Source of the DNA: Azorhizobium doebereinerae UFLA1-100
GTDB taxonomy: Bacteria > Pseudomonadota > Alphaproteobacteria > Rhizobiales > Xanthobacteraceae
DNA: 64,000 nucleotides
Reading direction: 5' to 3'
Assembly: GCF_000473085.1 (NCBI RefSeq)
Contig: NZ_AXBA01000002.1
Location: 248,001 to 312,000, forward strand
Part shown: one piece after another, positions 26,855 through 39,112 of the stretch
How the letters are laid out: each line of letters opens with the position of its first letter
Numbering within the stretch: position 1 is the first letter of the stretch
Made by a program: the position numbers and the translations under genes
Notes under the pieces: generated by a model
Told to the model about the DNA's origin: nothing
The model's database searches: none
What the model saw: the letters and a program-made list of their open reading frames with translations, nothing else

Positions 26855-27457
26855 TCAGGCGGATGAGGCCGCCGACCGTTCCAGCATCGCCCGCCACCAG
26901 CCGCTGACCGCGTCCGGCGCCACCGGCGCATAGGCAGCAAGCTCGCCGGCGAAATCCGCCCAGGCATCCGTGACGGTGGGCGACACGGAGGTGAGGATCG
27001 GCAGGTCCGCTGCGACGGCCGCGTGGAAAGCGTGGGTCAGCCCCCGCCCCTCGGCTTCCTGCCGGCCGAACTTGCTGAGGATCACCACGGTTGCCCGAGG
27101 GGCCGCGCCGTCCGCGAGCACGGCGGCAATGGCCGCCTCCACATCGCCGCAGGCTGCGGCCAACCCCGCCGGATCGAGGCTGCATCCCGCCGAACCGGGG
27201 CCGAGGTCCTGCGTCAGCGGATGGGCCGCGCCGTTGGCGAGATCGCGCAACATCACCTGCGCCCCGTCCGCCTCGATCTCCTCCACAACGCCAATCACCC
27301 GGCAGCCCGCGGCGGCGAACTCCCCGGCGGCCCGGCGCAGCAGCGCCTGGACGGCCTCACGGTCCGCACCCGTCAATGCCAGAATCTGCGGCGGGCCGAC
27401 ATCACCCGCCAGATCGATGGCCAAGCCCGGCCCCAGGTCGTGCACGGCATGTCCCAT
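26855..27457 (-). CDS. DUF2478 (P-loop-like) protein
   Basis: 200 residues. The domain shows LTGADREAVQALL at the start, then CRVIGVVEE, and the signature LSKFGRQEAEGRGL around 125-140. DUF2478 proteins resemble nucleotide-binding THEP1-like folds and often neighbour molybdenum metabolism genes; nothing of that kind is adjacent here. The ATG at 27457 has GGGAGG upstream, and the first 25 residues (GHAVHDLGPGLAIDLAGD) are not part of the domain. Confidence 0.75.
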   Translation of the reverse strand: MGHAVHDLGPGLAIDLAGDVGPPQILALTGADREAVQALLRRAAGEFAAAGCRVIGVVEEIEADGAQVMLRDLANGAAHPLTQDLGPGSAGCSLDPAGLAAACGDVEAAIAAVLADGAAPRATVVILSKFGRQEAEGRGLTHAFHAAVAADLPILTSVSPTVTDAWADFAGELAAYAPVAPDAVSGWWRAMLERSAASSA

Positions 27458-27526
27458 CTCGCGCCTCCCATGTCGGGTTTCCGACAACGTGGCCATCAAA
27501 GCAAGGGCGAAGCAAGAAAAGGGCCT

Positions 27527-29077
27527 TCACGACAGCACCGCGTCGCTTGCCGTTGCGTCATCCAGATCGGCGGGAAAGGCGGCGGCGAGTTCCGTACGGT
27601 TCCGCCCGCCGTGCTTTGCCCGATAGAGCGCCTGGTCCGCCGCCTCCAGCAGGCCGGCCACATTGTCGGGCGGCGGACGATCCTTGGTCGACGCGATGCC
27701 GGCGCTGAGTGTGGTGGAGGGTGGACCGAACTCGTGGCGGACGCTCGCCTCCATGGCCAGCCGGATGCGCTCCACGATCTCGAAGGCGGCGGCGGCGGAG
27801 GTGTCCGGCAGGACGATGGCGAATTCCTCGCCGCCCAGGCGGGCCGCGAGGTCCGTGACCCGGCGCACGTTCTGGGTGATGGCGGCCGCGATGCGCTTCA
27901 GGGTCTCGTCCCCGGCGGAATGGCCATGGCGGTCGTTCAGCGCCTTGAAGCGATCGGCATCGATGATCACGACGGACAGCCACGCATCGGTGCGCAGGGC
28001 GCGGCGGAATTCGCGCTGGAGCACCTCGTCGAAGCGGCGGCGGTTGGCAAGGCCGGTGAGGAAGTCGGTGACCGAGAGCTGCTCCAGCGCCGCTTCCGCA
28101 TCGACCCGCCGGATTCGTTCGCGCCGCAGGCGGAAGCCCAGGAACAGGAAGCCGGCGCAGACCAGCGCCGCGCCCATCCCGGCGAGCGTCATGCGATGCC
28201 GCCATTCGCCATAGACCGCCGAGACCGGCACGCCGAACACGAGATCGAGCGGCCAGTCCGGCACGCGCTGGAACACGAACAGGCGCTCGCGCCCGTCCAC
28301 CGGGGAGGTCGCGACGAAGGTGCCCTCGCTGGCGGCGGCGAAGCGGGCCTTGTCCGCCTTGGGCAGTTCGATGCCGAAATCGCCGCGCCCGTCCTTTGAC
28401 GGCTTGCGCGTCAGGATGTGGCCGCTCTCATGCACGAGGGCGATCATGTTGCCGGCGCCGATATTGATGTTGGTGAACTGGTCGCGGAAATCGCTCAGGC
28501 GGATGAACACCACCGCCACGCCCTTGAACTGGCCGTCGTAGGTCATGCGGCGGCTGATCGCGACCTGATAGTCCGGCCGGTCGAACCAGGTGCGCATGGT
28601 GAAGGCGAGATAGGGGCCGACCAGGGCGCCGCTCACCTGCTCGCGAAAGAAATCCGCCAGGCCATAGGTCTGCTCCGCCGTGGCGTCGCCGCCGGAGGAG
28701 ATGCGGACCGCCCCGCCCACGTCCAGGAACACCACCGAGGTGACGTAAGGAAATTGCGCGACCATGCGCGACACCAGTCGGTTCTTCGTGCCGTCCGGCA
28801 AGATGGCGATGGCCTCGTCGCCCAGCAGCGCGATGGAGGACTTCAGGATGCTGTCGTAGGAATAGAAGACCTGCGAGACATCCATCACAACGCGACGGAT
28901 TGTTTCCTGCGCCTGCGAGATCGCCTGATCCTTGGCGAAATTATAATAATAGAACGAATAGTTGTAGACCGCGACAACCAGGGCGATCGAGGCAAGAAGA
29001 CAAAAAATGACGGGGGAATTGATCCACAGGAACCGGCCGAAGCCACTGCGTTCGACGTTCGCGTCGGCCTCGATCAA
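27527..29077 (-). CDS. Membrane-bound diguanylate cyclase (GGDEF) with periplasmic sensor domain
   Basis: 516 residues. A membrane helix at about 17-38, a periplasmic sensor region (40-285, Cache-like) and a second helix (292-312) precede the GGDEF domain (335-500). The active site is GGEEF at 415-419. An inhibitory I-site RxxD (RVTD) lies five residues before it, so product inhibition is expected. The enzyme makes cyclic di-GMP from two GTP. The start is a TTG at 29077 with GGGGAGGGGGG just upstream; no better start exists before the first helix. Confidence 0.93.
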   Translation of the reverse strand: MIEADANVERSGFGRFLWINSPVIFCLLASIALVVAVYNYSFYYYNFAKDQAISQAQETIRRVVMDVSQVFYSYDSILKSSIALLGDEAIAILPDGTKNRLVSRMVAQFPYVTSVVFLDVGGAVRISSGGDATAEQTYGLADFFREQVSGALVGPYLAFTMRTWFDRPDYQVAISRRMTYDGQFKGVAVVFIRLSDFRDQFTNINIGAGNMIALVHESGHILTRKPSKDGRGDFGIELPKADKARFAAASEGTFVATSPVDGRERLFVFQRVPDWPLDLVFGVPVSAVYGEWRHRMTLAGMGAALVCAGFLFLGFRLRRERIRRVDAEAALEQLSVTDFLTGLANRRRFDEVLQREFRRALRTDAWLSVVIIDADRFKALNDRHGHSAGDETLKRIAAAITQNVRRVTDLAARLGGEEFAIVLPDTSAAAAFEIVERIRLAMEASVRHEFGPPSTTLSAGIASTKDRPPPDNVAGLLEAADQALYRAKHGGRNRTELAAAFPADLDDATASDAVLS

Positions 29078-29251
29078 GCCCCCCTCCCCACATCCCGCGA
29101 CGCGAGATCTTCACTTCGTTTGCGCAGGGATGGGTAGAGCCGGGACATGAAGGAATGACGACACTTTCGTACCGGCGAAACGGGAACCGATACGGTACGC
29201 CATTGCCGACCCCGCCGGATCATTCAACCGGCGGGCCCCAGGCTAGAGCAT

Positions 29252-29286
29252 GTTCCCATCCGTTTGCACTGCAAACTGTTGGGAAC
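29252..29286. repeat. Imperfect palindrome just downstream of uvrB
   Basis: GTTCCCA (29252-29258) pairs with TGGGAAC (29280-29286) and GTTTGCA (29262-29268) with TGCAAAC (29270-29276), separated by a 3-nt mismatch. It begins with CTAGAGCATGTTCC, which resembles dispersed intergenic palindromes I associate with related genomes (from memory, not searched). It lies 6 bp past the uvrB stop and may end that transcript. Confidence 0.5.
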
Positions 29287-29291
29287 CGACC

Positions 29292-31928
<2,637 letters not shown>

Positions 31929-31979
31929 CGCGGCAATATGGGGGCATTGCCGCCCGCAGCAAAGGGCCCACGGCGATTT

Positions 31980-31994
31980 GTTCTGCTTTTGTGC
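31980..31994 (-). promoter_or_regulatory. LexA-like box upstream of uvrB
   Basis: GTTC-N7-GTGC at 31980-31994 differs by one base from the alphaproteobacterial SOS box GTTC-N7-GTTC. It is 52 bp before the uvrB start. uvrB is a usual member of the SOS regulon. Confidence 0.35.
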
Positions 31995-32040
31995 ACGACG
32001 CGTGCCGACCGCCGGTGCTGCGCAGGCCGGCCGTTTGCGG

Positions 32041-32074
32041 CTGGAGGCTGCGGAGTTCAGCCCGTAGCCTCCAG
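32041..32074 (-). terminator. 9-bp hairpin downstream of the cupin gene
   Basis: CTGGAGGCT (32041-32049) pairs with AGCCTCCAG (32066-32074) around a 16-nt loop, 5 bp beyond the stop of the minus-strand cupin gene. It may terminate that gene before uvrB. Confidence 0.4.
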
Positions 32075-32079
32075 CGCGA

Positions 32080-32403
32080 TCAATCGACGATGAACAGCTT
32101 CGCGCCCTTGGCGGTCTGCGAGCGGTGCGGTTCGGCCTTGTCCGCCACTTGGTAGCTCATCCCCGGCGTCAGCGTGAACGTGCGCCCGTCCTCCAGCGTG
32201 GTGTGCAGTTCGCCCTCCAGGCACAGGAGGATATGACCCTTCACGCACCAATGGTCCGACACATAGCCGGGCGAATAGTCCACCATCCGCACCCGGATGT
32301 CGCCGAACTGGCGCGTGCGCCAGCGCGCCACGCCCGATTCGCCGGGATGTTCGGTGGCCGGCACGTCGGCCCAGTCGGTGGTACCGAAGGGAATTCCACT
32401 CAT
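32080..32403 (-). CDS. DHCW-motif cupin fold protein
   Basis: 107 residues, a single small cupin domain. The start [11 protein letters not shown] and a DHWCVKGH motif near the middle match the DHCW-motif cupin family, whose function is unknown. The second cupin box is seen in [19 protein letters not shown] two codons earlier (32409) has better spacing to AGGAGA and could be the true start. Divergent from the DUF486 gene. Confidence 0.82.
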   Translation of the reverse strand: MSGIPFGTTDWADVPATEHPGESGVARWRTRQFGDIRVRMVDYSPGYVSDHWCVKGHILLCLEGELHTTLEDGRTFTLTPGMSYQVADKAEPHRSQTAKGAKLFIVD

Positions 32404-32578
32404 CTGCACGGTCAGGTCTCCTGCCGTCTGCCGGGCGGCGCTGTGCAGCACCCGCAGAGGGACTGGATCAAAAGCCCGAATTCGGCGTTATTTCCAGCTT
32501 TTCCGACAAGCTCCGTCCTTGCCGTAACGACAGATCGTCCAGCCTCTCTCACCCAGACCACCTTCTTCCGGGGACCCG

Positions 32579-32929
32579 ATGCCGAACTTCGCTCCTGCCG
32601 TCATGCCGATCCTGATGCTGGTCGCCTCGAACGTCTTCATGACCTTCGCGTGGTACGGGCACCTGAAATACAAGAGCTCGCCCCTGCTCATCGCCATCGT
32701 GGCGAGCTGGGCCATTGCGTTCTTTGAATATTGCCTGGCGGTGCCGGCCAATCGCATCGGCTCGGAGGTCTATTCGACCGCGCAGCTCAAGACCATTCAG
32801 GAGGTCATCACGCTGGTCGTGTTCGCAGCCTTCTCCGTGCTCTACCTGAAGGAGCCACTGGGCTGGAACCACGCGGTCGGCTTCGCCCTGATCGTGGGCG
32901 GCGCCTTCTTCATCTTCCACAAATTCTGA
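32579..32929 (+). CDS. DUF486 / DMT-family small membrane protein
   Basis: 116 residues with four membrane helices (about 5-25, 35-55, 70-92 and 97-114). The pattern NVFMTFAWYGHLK and FFEYCLAVPANRIG is that of DUF486, a half-size member of the drug/metabolite transporter superfamily likely to act as a dimer. Substrate unknown. The 3' end converges on a small minus-strand membrane gene. Confidence 0.88.
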   Translation: MPNFAPAVMPILMLVASNVFMTFAWYGHLKYKSSPLLIAIVASWAIAFFEYCLAVPANRIGSEVYSTAQLKTIQEVITLVVFAAFSVLYLKEPLGWNHAVGFALIVGGAFFIFHKF

Positions 32930-32958
32930 TCCGCGCCCCGAACGGCCGCCGGAGGGCG

Positions 32959-33309
32959 TCAGTCGCGGCGGAGGGTCCGCCGCGCACGCACCCGCACCGG
33001 GATGGGCTTCAGCTTGCGCTGGGGAACGAGCAGGAAAGCCGCCGCGAGCCCGAAGAGCGTGACAAAGGCGGTGAGAGAGGTGGACACAGCCGTTCCCTCC
33101 AGTGGTTCCAGGCTGGCCGCGGCTGCGCGGTCCAAGCTCAACACAAAGGTGACAGCGCAGATCGCCAACATCAAGACGATGGTGAGAGCGATCTGTGCCA
33201 CAACGTCACCAATTTGGTGCTTCTTGACGGCACGCGCCAGGAGCTGGGGATCGGCCGCGGACGGGCCGAGGTGCTGCAGTTCGAAATCACGAAACTCAGA
33301 CATCGTCAT
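32959..33309 (-). CDS. Small two-helix membrane protein, unknown
   Basis: 116 residues. After a charged 33-residue start (possible start also at 33303, MSEF) come two hydrophobic helices (about 35-59 and 74-94) and a strongly basic tail (RKLKPIPVRVRARRTLRRD). I recognise no family. A one-mismatch EcfG-type promoter lies 48-72 bp upstream. Confidence 0.6.
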   Translation of the reverse strand: MTMSEFRDFELQHLGPSAADPQLLARAVKKHQIGDVVAQIALTIVLMLAICAVTFVLSLDRAAAASLEPLEGTAVSTSLTAFVTLFGLAAAFLLVPQRKLKPIPVRVRARRTLRRD

Positions 33310-33356
33310 CTCGCGACAGGTAGCGGGCCGAAGCCCTTAGGTCCATTCGCCAGACC

Positions 33357-33381
33357 AACGGCGGGGCGAGCGAATCGTTTC
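33357..33381 (-). promoter_or_regulatory. Weak EcfG-like promoter
   Basis: On the minus strand GAAAC (33381-33377), 16 bp, then CGTT (33360-33357): one mismatch from GGAAC-N16-CGTT. It precedes the small membrane protein gene. Confidence 0.25.
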
Positions 33382-33475
33382 CGCCGACCCACCAAAAGTT
33401 GCCGCCACCGCGGGCTGAGATTGTGGCGATGACGCGGTGGAGCAGCGAAAAACCATGGCGCTTTAATGATTTCGA

Positions 33476-34147
33476 TCACGCCAGCGAGAGTTTGGCCGCG
33501 GCGGCCGGGGATTCGTAGACCAACGGCGCGGCGGGCTCCCAGGCCATGTCCACATGACCGGGGTGGGATTCGACCCGATCCAGCCAGCGGCGCACATGGG
33601 GCAGCCGGGACAGATCGAAATCACCCTCATGGGCAATGTGGGTGTGGGCGTAGAGCGCGATGTCGGCGATGGTGAGGCCGGCGCCGGCGAAGAAGTCCTG
33701 CGACACCAGGTGGCGTTCCATGATGCCGAGGGCGCCGTAGCCCTCCTCCATCCAGCGGTCCACGTCGTGGGTGCGCAGCTCCCGCCCGCCACGCACCTGG
33801 CGCAGCCAGAAGCGCGCCTGGGCGATGCCCGGCTCGTGGTTGTTCTGCTCGAAGAACATCCAGCGCAGCGTATCCGCCCGCCCCACCGGGTCCGGCGGCA
33901 GCAGCGCGCTTCCTTCCGCCAGGTAGAAGAGGATGGCGTTCGATTCGGCGAGGACGTGGCCGTCCTCCAACTCCAGCAACGGCACGCGGCCTTCCGGATT
34001 GCGCATGAGGAATTCCGGCGTGCGGTTCTCGCCCGCGAAGATGTCCACCTCCACCAGCCGGAACGGCAGGTTCAGCTTGGCCAGCAGCAGCCGCACCTTG
34101 TAGGAATTGCCCGACGAGCGGGTGGAATAGAGCGTCAGCACGGCCAT
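33476..34147 (-). CDS. Glutathione S-transferase family protein
   Basis: 223 residues. N-terminal thioredoxin-like domain (MAVLTLYSTRSSGNSYKV; the catalytic Ser is probably in SSGNS) with NPEGRVPLLELEDG and the ESNAIL glutathione-contact motif, then an all-helical C-terminal domain (about 88-210) with LTIADIALYAH. Substrate unknown. The ATG at 34147 aligns with the family start. Divergent from the aminotransferase gene at 34381. Confidence 0.92.
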   Translation of the reverse strand: MAVLTLYSTRSSGNSYKVRLLLAKLNLPFRLVEVDIFAGENRTPEFLMRNPEGRVPLLELEDGHVLAESNAILFYLAEGSALLPPDPVGRADTLRWMFFEQNNHEPGIAQARFWLRQVRGGRELRTHDVDRWMEEGYGALGIMERHLVSQDFFAGAGLTIADIALYAHTHIAHEGDFDLSRLPHVRRWLDRVESHPGHVDMAWEPAAPLVYESPAAAAKLSLA

Positions 34148-34155
34148 GTCCTTGA

Positions 34156-35583
<1,428 letters not shown>

Positions 35584-35597
35584 TTTCGGCAGAAAAA

Positions 35598-35622
35598 GGA
35601 ACCTGAGGCTCTCGGGCGCGTT
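35598..35622 (+). promoter_or_regulatory. Exact EcfG-type general-stress promoter
   Basis: GGAAC at 35598-35602, exactly 16 bp, then CGTT at 35619-35622 matches the EcfG consensus fully. Transcription would start near 35629, giving a leader of about 77 nt to the first DUF992 gene. The leader contains the hairpin at 35652-35673. The promoter begins 15 bp after the aminotransferase stop. Confidence 0.6.
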
Positions 35623-35651
35623 GGCGAACGGTCGAGACCGAGCTAAGGCTT

Positions 35652-35673
35652 GCCCACCCGCAACCGGGTGGGC
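35652..35673 (+). terminator. Perfect 9-bp hairpin in the DUF992 leader
   Basis: GCCCACCCG (35652-35660), loop CAAC, CGGGTGGGC (35665-35673). It could end the aminotransferase transcript or act as a leader structure for the EcfG-type transcript. No T-run follows. Confidence 0.45.
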
Positions 35674-35705
35674 ACCCATCGGGGCCCGTTTGGAGGAAGG
35701 TCATT

Positions 35706-36188
35706 ATGAAGACAATCATGAAGGCTGGCTTTGCCGCCGCGATCGCCTGCGCTGGCTTTGCATTCGCTGCTCCCGCTTCCGCAGCGTCGATCCAGGTCGG
35801 CACCCTCGTCTGCACGATGGCGCCGAACGTCAGCTTCATCATCGGATCTGTCCGCCAATTGGACTGCAACTTCCGCCCGAGCGTCCGTGGCACCCGGGCC
35901 GGCAAGTATGCCGGAACAGTCCGCCGCTTCGGCCTCGACGTGGGTATCACCGGCCAGCAGACGCTGGTGTGGGGCGTGCTCGCGCCGACCACCCGCGTGA
36001 ACCCGGGTGACCTCGCCGGCACCTATGTGGGTGCCTCGGCGAACGCGGCGGTTGGCGTGGGTGTGGGCGCCAACGCCCTCGTGGGTGGTTCGCGCAACTC
36101 CTTCACCCTTCAGCCGGTCTCGGTCGAAGGCGGCACGGGCCTCAACGTGGGCCTGACGGTCTCCGATCTCACCCTGACCGTGCGCTGA
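35706..36188 (+). CDS. DUF992 secreted protein, copy 1
   Basis: 160 residues with a clear Sec signal (MKTIMKAGFAAAIACAGF, cleavage after ASA near 26). The DUF992 domain follows: VGTLVCTMAP, GSVRQLDCNF with a probable C-C pair, KYAGTVRRFGLDVGIT, LVWGVLAPT, DLAGTYVGASANAAVGVGVG and LQPVSVEG. DUF992 proteins are exported proteins of Hyphomicrobiales of unknown role. This is the first of three tandem copies and has an exact EcfG-type promoter. Confidence 0.92.
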   Translation: MKTIMKAGFAAAIACAGFAFAAPASAASIQVGTLVCTMAPNVSFIIGSVRQLDCNFRPSVRGTRAGKYAGTVRRFGLDVGITGQQTLVWGVLAPTTRVNPGDLAGTYVGASANAAVGVGVGANALVGGSRNSFTLQPVSVEGGTGLNVGLTVSDLTLTVR

Positions 36189-36198
36189 CACAACGTAT

Positions 36199-36226
36199 GT
36201 CTCCCGCCCTGCCAGGGGCGGGGGAC
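36199..36226 (+). terminator. Hairpin between DUF992 copies 1 and 2
   Basis: GTCTCCCGCCC (36199-36209) pairs with GGGCGGGGGAC (36216-36226) with one G-T pair and a 6-nt loop, 11 bp after the copy 1 stop, followed by ATCTCTTT. It may attenuate read-through into copy 2. Confidence 0.5.
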
Positions 36227-36277
36227 ATCTCTTTGCGGCCGGTCCCGCGTGGCCGGCTATTCCATCGGGGGATTCCC

Positions 36278-36805
36278 ATGCGCTTTGTTTCCGTTCTCTC
36301 GGCCGCCGCAGTCATCGGCGCCGCGTTCGCTGCTGCTCCGGCCTCGGCCCAGTCCGCGCCGAAGGTCCAGGTGGGCGTGCTGTCCTGCAAGGTCGCCCCG
36401 GGCGTCGGCCTCGTCCTCGGCTCCGTGCGCCAGATCTCCTGCGACTTCCTGACCGGCACCCCGGCCGCCCCGGTGGTTGCCGCCCAGTACACCGGCACCG
36501 TGAGCCGCCTCGGCGTCGACCTTGGCGTGACCGGCGCGGGCACGCTCCAGTGGGGCGTGTTCGCTCCCTCGACGGCCGCCGCCGTGGACCTCGCGGGCAA
36601 GTATGTCGGCGCGAGCGCCAATGTGGCTGTGGGCTTCGGCGGCGGGGCGAACGTCCTGCTCGGCGGCTCCAACCAGACCATCGCCTTGCAGCCCCTCTCC
36701 GTCGAAGGCCTGACCGGCCTGACGGTCGCGGCCGGCGTGGCCGACCTGACCCTGGCGCCTGTTCCGGCCGCCAAGCCGGCCAAGCGCGTCAAGTACGTCA
36801 AGTGA
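36278..36805 (+). CDS. DUF992 secreted protein, copy 2
   Basis: 175 residues; signal peptide MRFVSVLSAAAVIGAAF with cleavage after ASA-Q near 24. The domain repeats the pattern of copy 1 (VGVLSCKVAPGVGLVLGSVRQ, SRLGVDLGVTG, LQWGVFAPST, DLAGKYVGASANVAVGFGGG). It adds a short lysine-rich tail (PAAKPAKRVKYVK). The ATG at 36278 starts the signal peptide directly. Confidence 0.92.
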   Translation: MRFVSVLSAAAVIGAAFAAAPASAQSAPKVQVGVLSCKVAPGVGLVLGSVRQISCDFLTGTPAAPVVAAQYTGTVSRLGVDLGVTGAGTLQWGVFAPSTAAAVDLAGKYVGASANVAVGFGGGANVLLGGSNQTIALQPLSVEGLTGLTVAAGVADLTLAPVPAAKPAKRVKYVK

Positions 36806-36846
36806 GCACGGCCGGTCCGTTGGACGGCTTTCGGGAGGCGCGGCCG

Positions 36847-37485
36847 ATGCTGCGCCTCTCTCCCTTGTATCTCCTCGCCGCTCTGGCGCTCGCCGCCGGC
36901 CCCGCCGCCGCGCAGGAGCAGGACGCGCCCTCCGGGCGGAAGGTCTGGGTCATCCAGCCGGCCACCGGCGTACAGGCCCCCGCGGCGACACCGGGCGTAA
37001 CCGCCCCACAACCCCCTGCCGCGCCGGCCCCTGCCACTCCTGCGCCGGCTGCCGCGCCCGCTTCCACCGCCCAGGTCGAGGCCGGCCTCCTGGAATGCCG
37101 CGGCGAGATGGCGACGGCCTATGGCCTGGGTTCGTCCCGGAAGGTCACCTGCGAATACCGGCCGGTGTCCGGCCAGAACCAATATTATTCCGGCACGCTT
37201 AACCGGGCGGGCCTCGACTTCGGCGTGTCCGATCAGGCGAGCATGCTCTGGATGGTGCTGGCGACGACGCCGCGCCTCGGGCCCGGGGCGCTTGCCGGCG
37301 AGTATGTGGGCTTCACCAGCGGCGCCGCGGTCGGCCCCGGCTTCTCGGCCAATGTCCTGGTCGCCAAGGACAGCACCGCCGGCATCGCGCTCCAGCCGCT
37401 CTCCGTCTCGTCCGACTCGGGGCTCAGCATCTCGCTCGCGGCCGCCAGCCTGACCCTTGAGCCGACGACCGCGCCGAAGCGATAG
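36847..37485 (+). CDS. DUF992 secreted protein, copy 3, with Pro/Ala linker
   Basis: 212 residues. The signal peptide (LSPLYLLAALALAAGPAAA) is followed by a linker of about 50 residues rich in Pro and Ala (roughly 25-80), then a DUF992 domain (EAGLLECRGEMATAYGLGS, GTLNRAGLDFGVSD, LAGEYVGFTSGAAVGPGFSANVL in short blocks, LQPLSVSSD). It is the most diverged copy. The linker may let it cross peptidoglycan. The ATG at 36847 has GGGAGG upstream and lies 41 bp after copy 2. Confidence 0.9.
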   Translation: MLRLSPLYLLAALALAAGPAAAQEQDAPSGRKVWVIQPATGVQAPAATPGVTAPQPPAAPAPATPAPAAAPASTAQVEAGLLECRGEMATAYGLGSSRKVTCEYRPVSGQNQYYSGTLNRAGLDFGVSDQASMLWMVLATTPRLGPGALAGEYVGFTSGAAVGPGFSANVLVAKDSTAGIALQPLSVSSDSGLSISLAAASLTLEPTTAPKR

Positions 37486-37541
37486 CCGGCGGCATTCCAC
37501 ATACACAACCGTTTGAATTGCGCGTAGCGCGCCCAGCGCTG

Positions 37542-37562
37542 ATCCTCCGGACAACGGAGGAT
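37542..37562 (+). promoter_or_regulatory. Perfect 8-bp hairpin enclosing the msrP Shine-Dalgarno
   Basis: ATCCTCCG (37542-37549), loop GACAA, CGGAGGAT (37555-37562). The 3' arm contains the GGAGG that serves the ATG at 37567. When paired, the ribosome site would be closed, so an opening event (temperature, RNA, protein) could control translation. Confidence 0.5.
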
Positions 37563-37566
37563 GTCG

Positions 37567-38541
37567 ATGCTCATCAAATCCAAGCGTGGCTGGGAAATCC
37601 CTGAAGCTCAGGCAACGCCGGAGGCGGCCTTCCTGTCGCGCCGCTCGCTCCTCGGGGCGGGCGCCGGCCTGATCGGTGCCGGCCTGCTGCCGGCGGCCGC
37701 GCAGGCCCAGAAGGCCGCCGACGCACCGGACCCCTCGGCCGGCCTCTATCCCGTGAAGCGCAATCCCCGCTACACGCTGGATCGCCCGCTGACGCCCGAG
37801 AAGGACGCCAGCACGGTCAACAATTATTACGAGTTCGGCACCAATTACGACGTGGGCAAGGCCGCCGCGAAGCTGAAGGTGCGGCCCTGGGTCATCACCT
37901 TCGACGGACTGGTCGAGCAGCCGCGCCAGGTGGGCATCGACGACCTGTTGAAAGCGATGCCGCTGGAGGAGCGGGTCTATCGCCACCGCTGCGTCGAGGC
38001 CTGGTCCATGGCCGTGCCGTGGAGCGGCTTTCCCATGAAGGCGCTGGTGGACTACGCCCGCCCGCTCAGCGGGGCGCGATATGTCCGCATGGAGACCTTC
38101 CTGGACAAGGAGGTGGCGCCGGGCCAGTCCGGGCGCTTCTACAGCTGGCCCTATGTGGAGGGACTGACGCTGGCCGAAGCCACCAACGAATTGGCCTTCC
38201 TCGTCACCGGCGTTTACGGCAAGCCGGCGCCGAACCAGTTCGGCGCGCCGCTGCGCCTCGCGACGCCCTGGAAATACGGCTTCAAATCCATCAAGGCGAT
38301 CGTGAAATTCTCCTTCGTGGCCGAGCGGCCGAAGAGTTTCTGGGAAGTGACGCAGGGCGCCGAATACGGCTTCTGGGCCAATGTGAACCCGCAGGTGCCC
38401 CATCCGCGCTGGAGTCAGGCCACCGAAAAGGACATCGCCACCGGCGAGCGCCGGCCGACCCTGCTCTACAACGGCTATGGCGAGTTCGTTTCCGGCTTGT
38501 ATGAGGATCCGGCCCTGAAGGGGCAGAAGCTCTGGATGTGA
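37567..38541 (+). CDS. msrP: Protein-methionine-sulfoxide reductase catalytic subunit MsrP
   Basis: 324 residues. A Tat signal with the twin-arginine motif SRRSLLGAG (about 24-32) directs the folded molybdoenzyme to the periplasm. The molybdenum ligand is C142 in HRCVEAWSMAVPWSG. MsrP repairs oxidised methionines in periplasmic proteins, taking electrons from the haem membrane protein MsrQ; no msrQ gene is in the window. Two starts are possible: ATG 37561 touches the GGAGG, ATG 37567 is spaced 6 bases from it and is preferred. Confidence 0.94.
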   Translation: MLIKSKRGWEIPEAQATPEAAFLSRRSLLGAGAGLIGAGLLPAAAQAQKAADAPDPSAGLYPVKRNPRYTLDRPLTPEKDASTVNNYYEFGTNYDVGKAAAKLKVRPWVITFDGLVEQPRQVGIDDLLKAMPLEERVYRHRCVEAWSMAVPWSGFPMKALVDYARPLSGARYVRMETFLDKEVAPGQSGRFYSWPYVEGLTLAEATNELAFLVTGVYGKPAPNQFGAPLRLATPWKYGFKSIKAIVKFSFVAERPKSFWEVTQGAEYGFWANVNPQVPHPRWSQATEKDIATGERRPTLLYNGYGEFVSGLYEDPALKGQKLWM

Positions 38542-38647
38542 CGCTCCGGAGGGCGGCGGAATTTGGCGTGGTGTTGCACCGCTGCGCTTGACCGCCGCCC
38601 GGCCGGGCGCCATCGTCCGCCCGACATATTGAGGTTGGGAGACGACG

Positions 38648-39112
38648 ATGGCTCGGACGGCGCGCAAGGGTTGGGCAATGGCCGGCATGGCGGCGCTGAT
38701 GCTCGCCAATATCGTGGCCCCCGCCCACGCGGCCAATTGGCTGGAAAAGAACTTCTGGCTGCCCAACGACAAGTTCAGCGGCAACCTGCCGGCCTGCACC
38801 GAGCCGCTGGCGCTCGGCACCATTTCCAACCACTTCGCCGAGACCGAGCGGCTGTATTGGAAGAATGCCGGCAATATCGTCAGCTATTCCAACGTGCGCG
38901 AGATCGCCGACAAGCCCTGGGGCGAAGGCTTCGTGCCGCGCCGCTATTGCAGCGCCACCATCGTCACCAACGATACCAAGAAGCACACGCTGTATTATTC
39001 CATCATCGAGGATGGCGGCTGGCAGAGCCTGACCTGGGGCGTGGAATGGTGCATCGCGGACTATGACCGCGAGTTCGCCTACGCGCCCAATTGCAAGATG
39101 GCCCGTCCGTGA
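38648..39112 (+). CDS. Secreted four-cysteine protein coupled to RNase T2
   Basis: 154 residues; signal peptide with hydrophobic core AMAGMAALMLANIVAPAHA, cleavage near 28. The mature part of about 126 residues has four cysteines (PACTEP, RRYCSA, EWCIAD, PNCKMA), suggesting two disulfides, and many aromatic residues. No named family is recognised. GGGAG precedes the ATG. Its TGA overlaps the GTG of the T2 ribonuclease gene (GTGA), so the two exported proteins are made in a coupled fashion. Confidence 0.8.
   Translation: MARTARKGWAMAGMAALMLANIVAPAHAANWLEKNFWLPNDKFSGNLPACTEPLALGTISNHFAETERLYWKNAGNIVSYSNVREIADKPWGEGFVPRRYCSATIVTNDTKKHTLYYSIIEDGGWQSLTWGVEWCIADYDREFAYAPNCKMARP

Noticed and set aside
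36169-38874. Long minus-strand frame opposite the DUF992-msrP genes
   Set aside because: Antisense of genes with clear signal peptides and domains; composition typical of GC-rich shadow.
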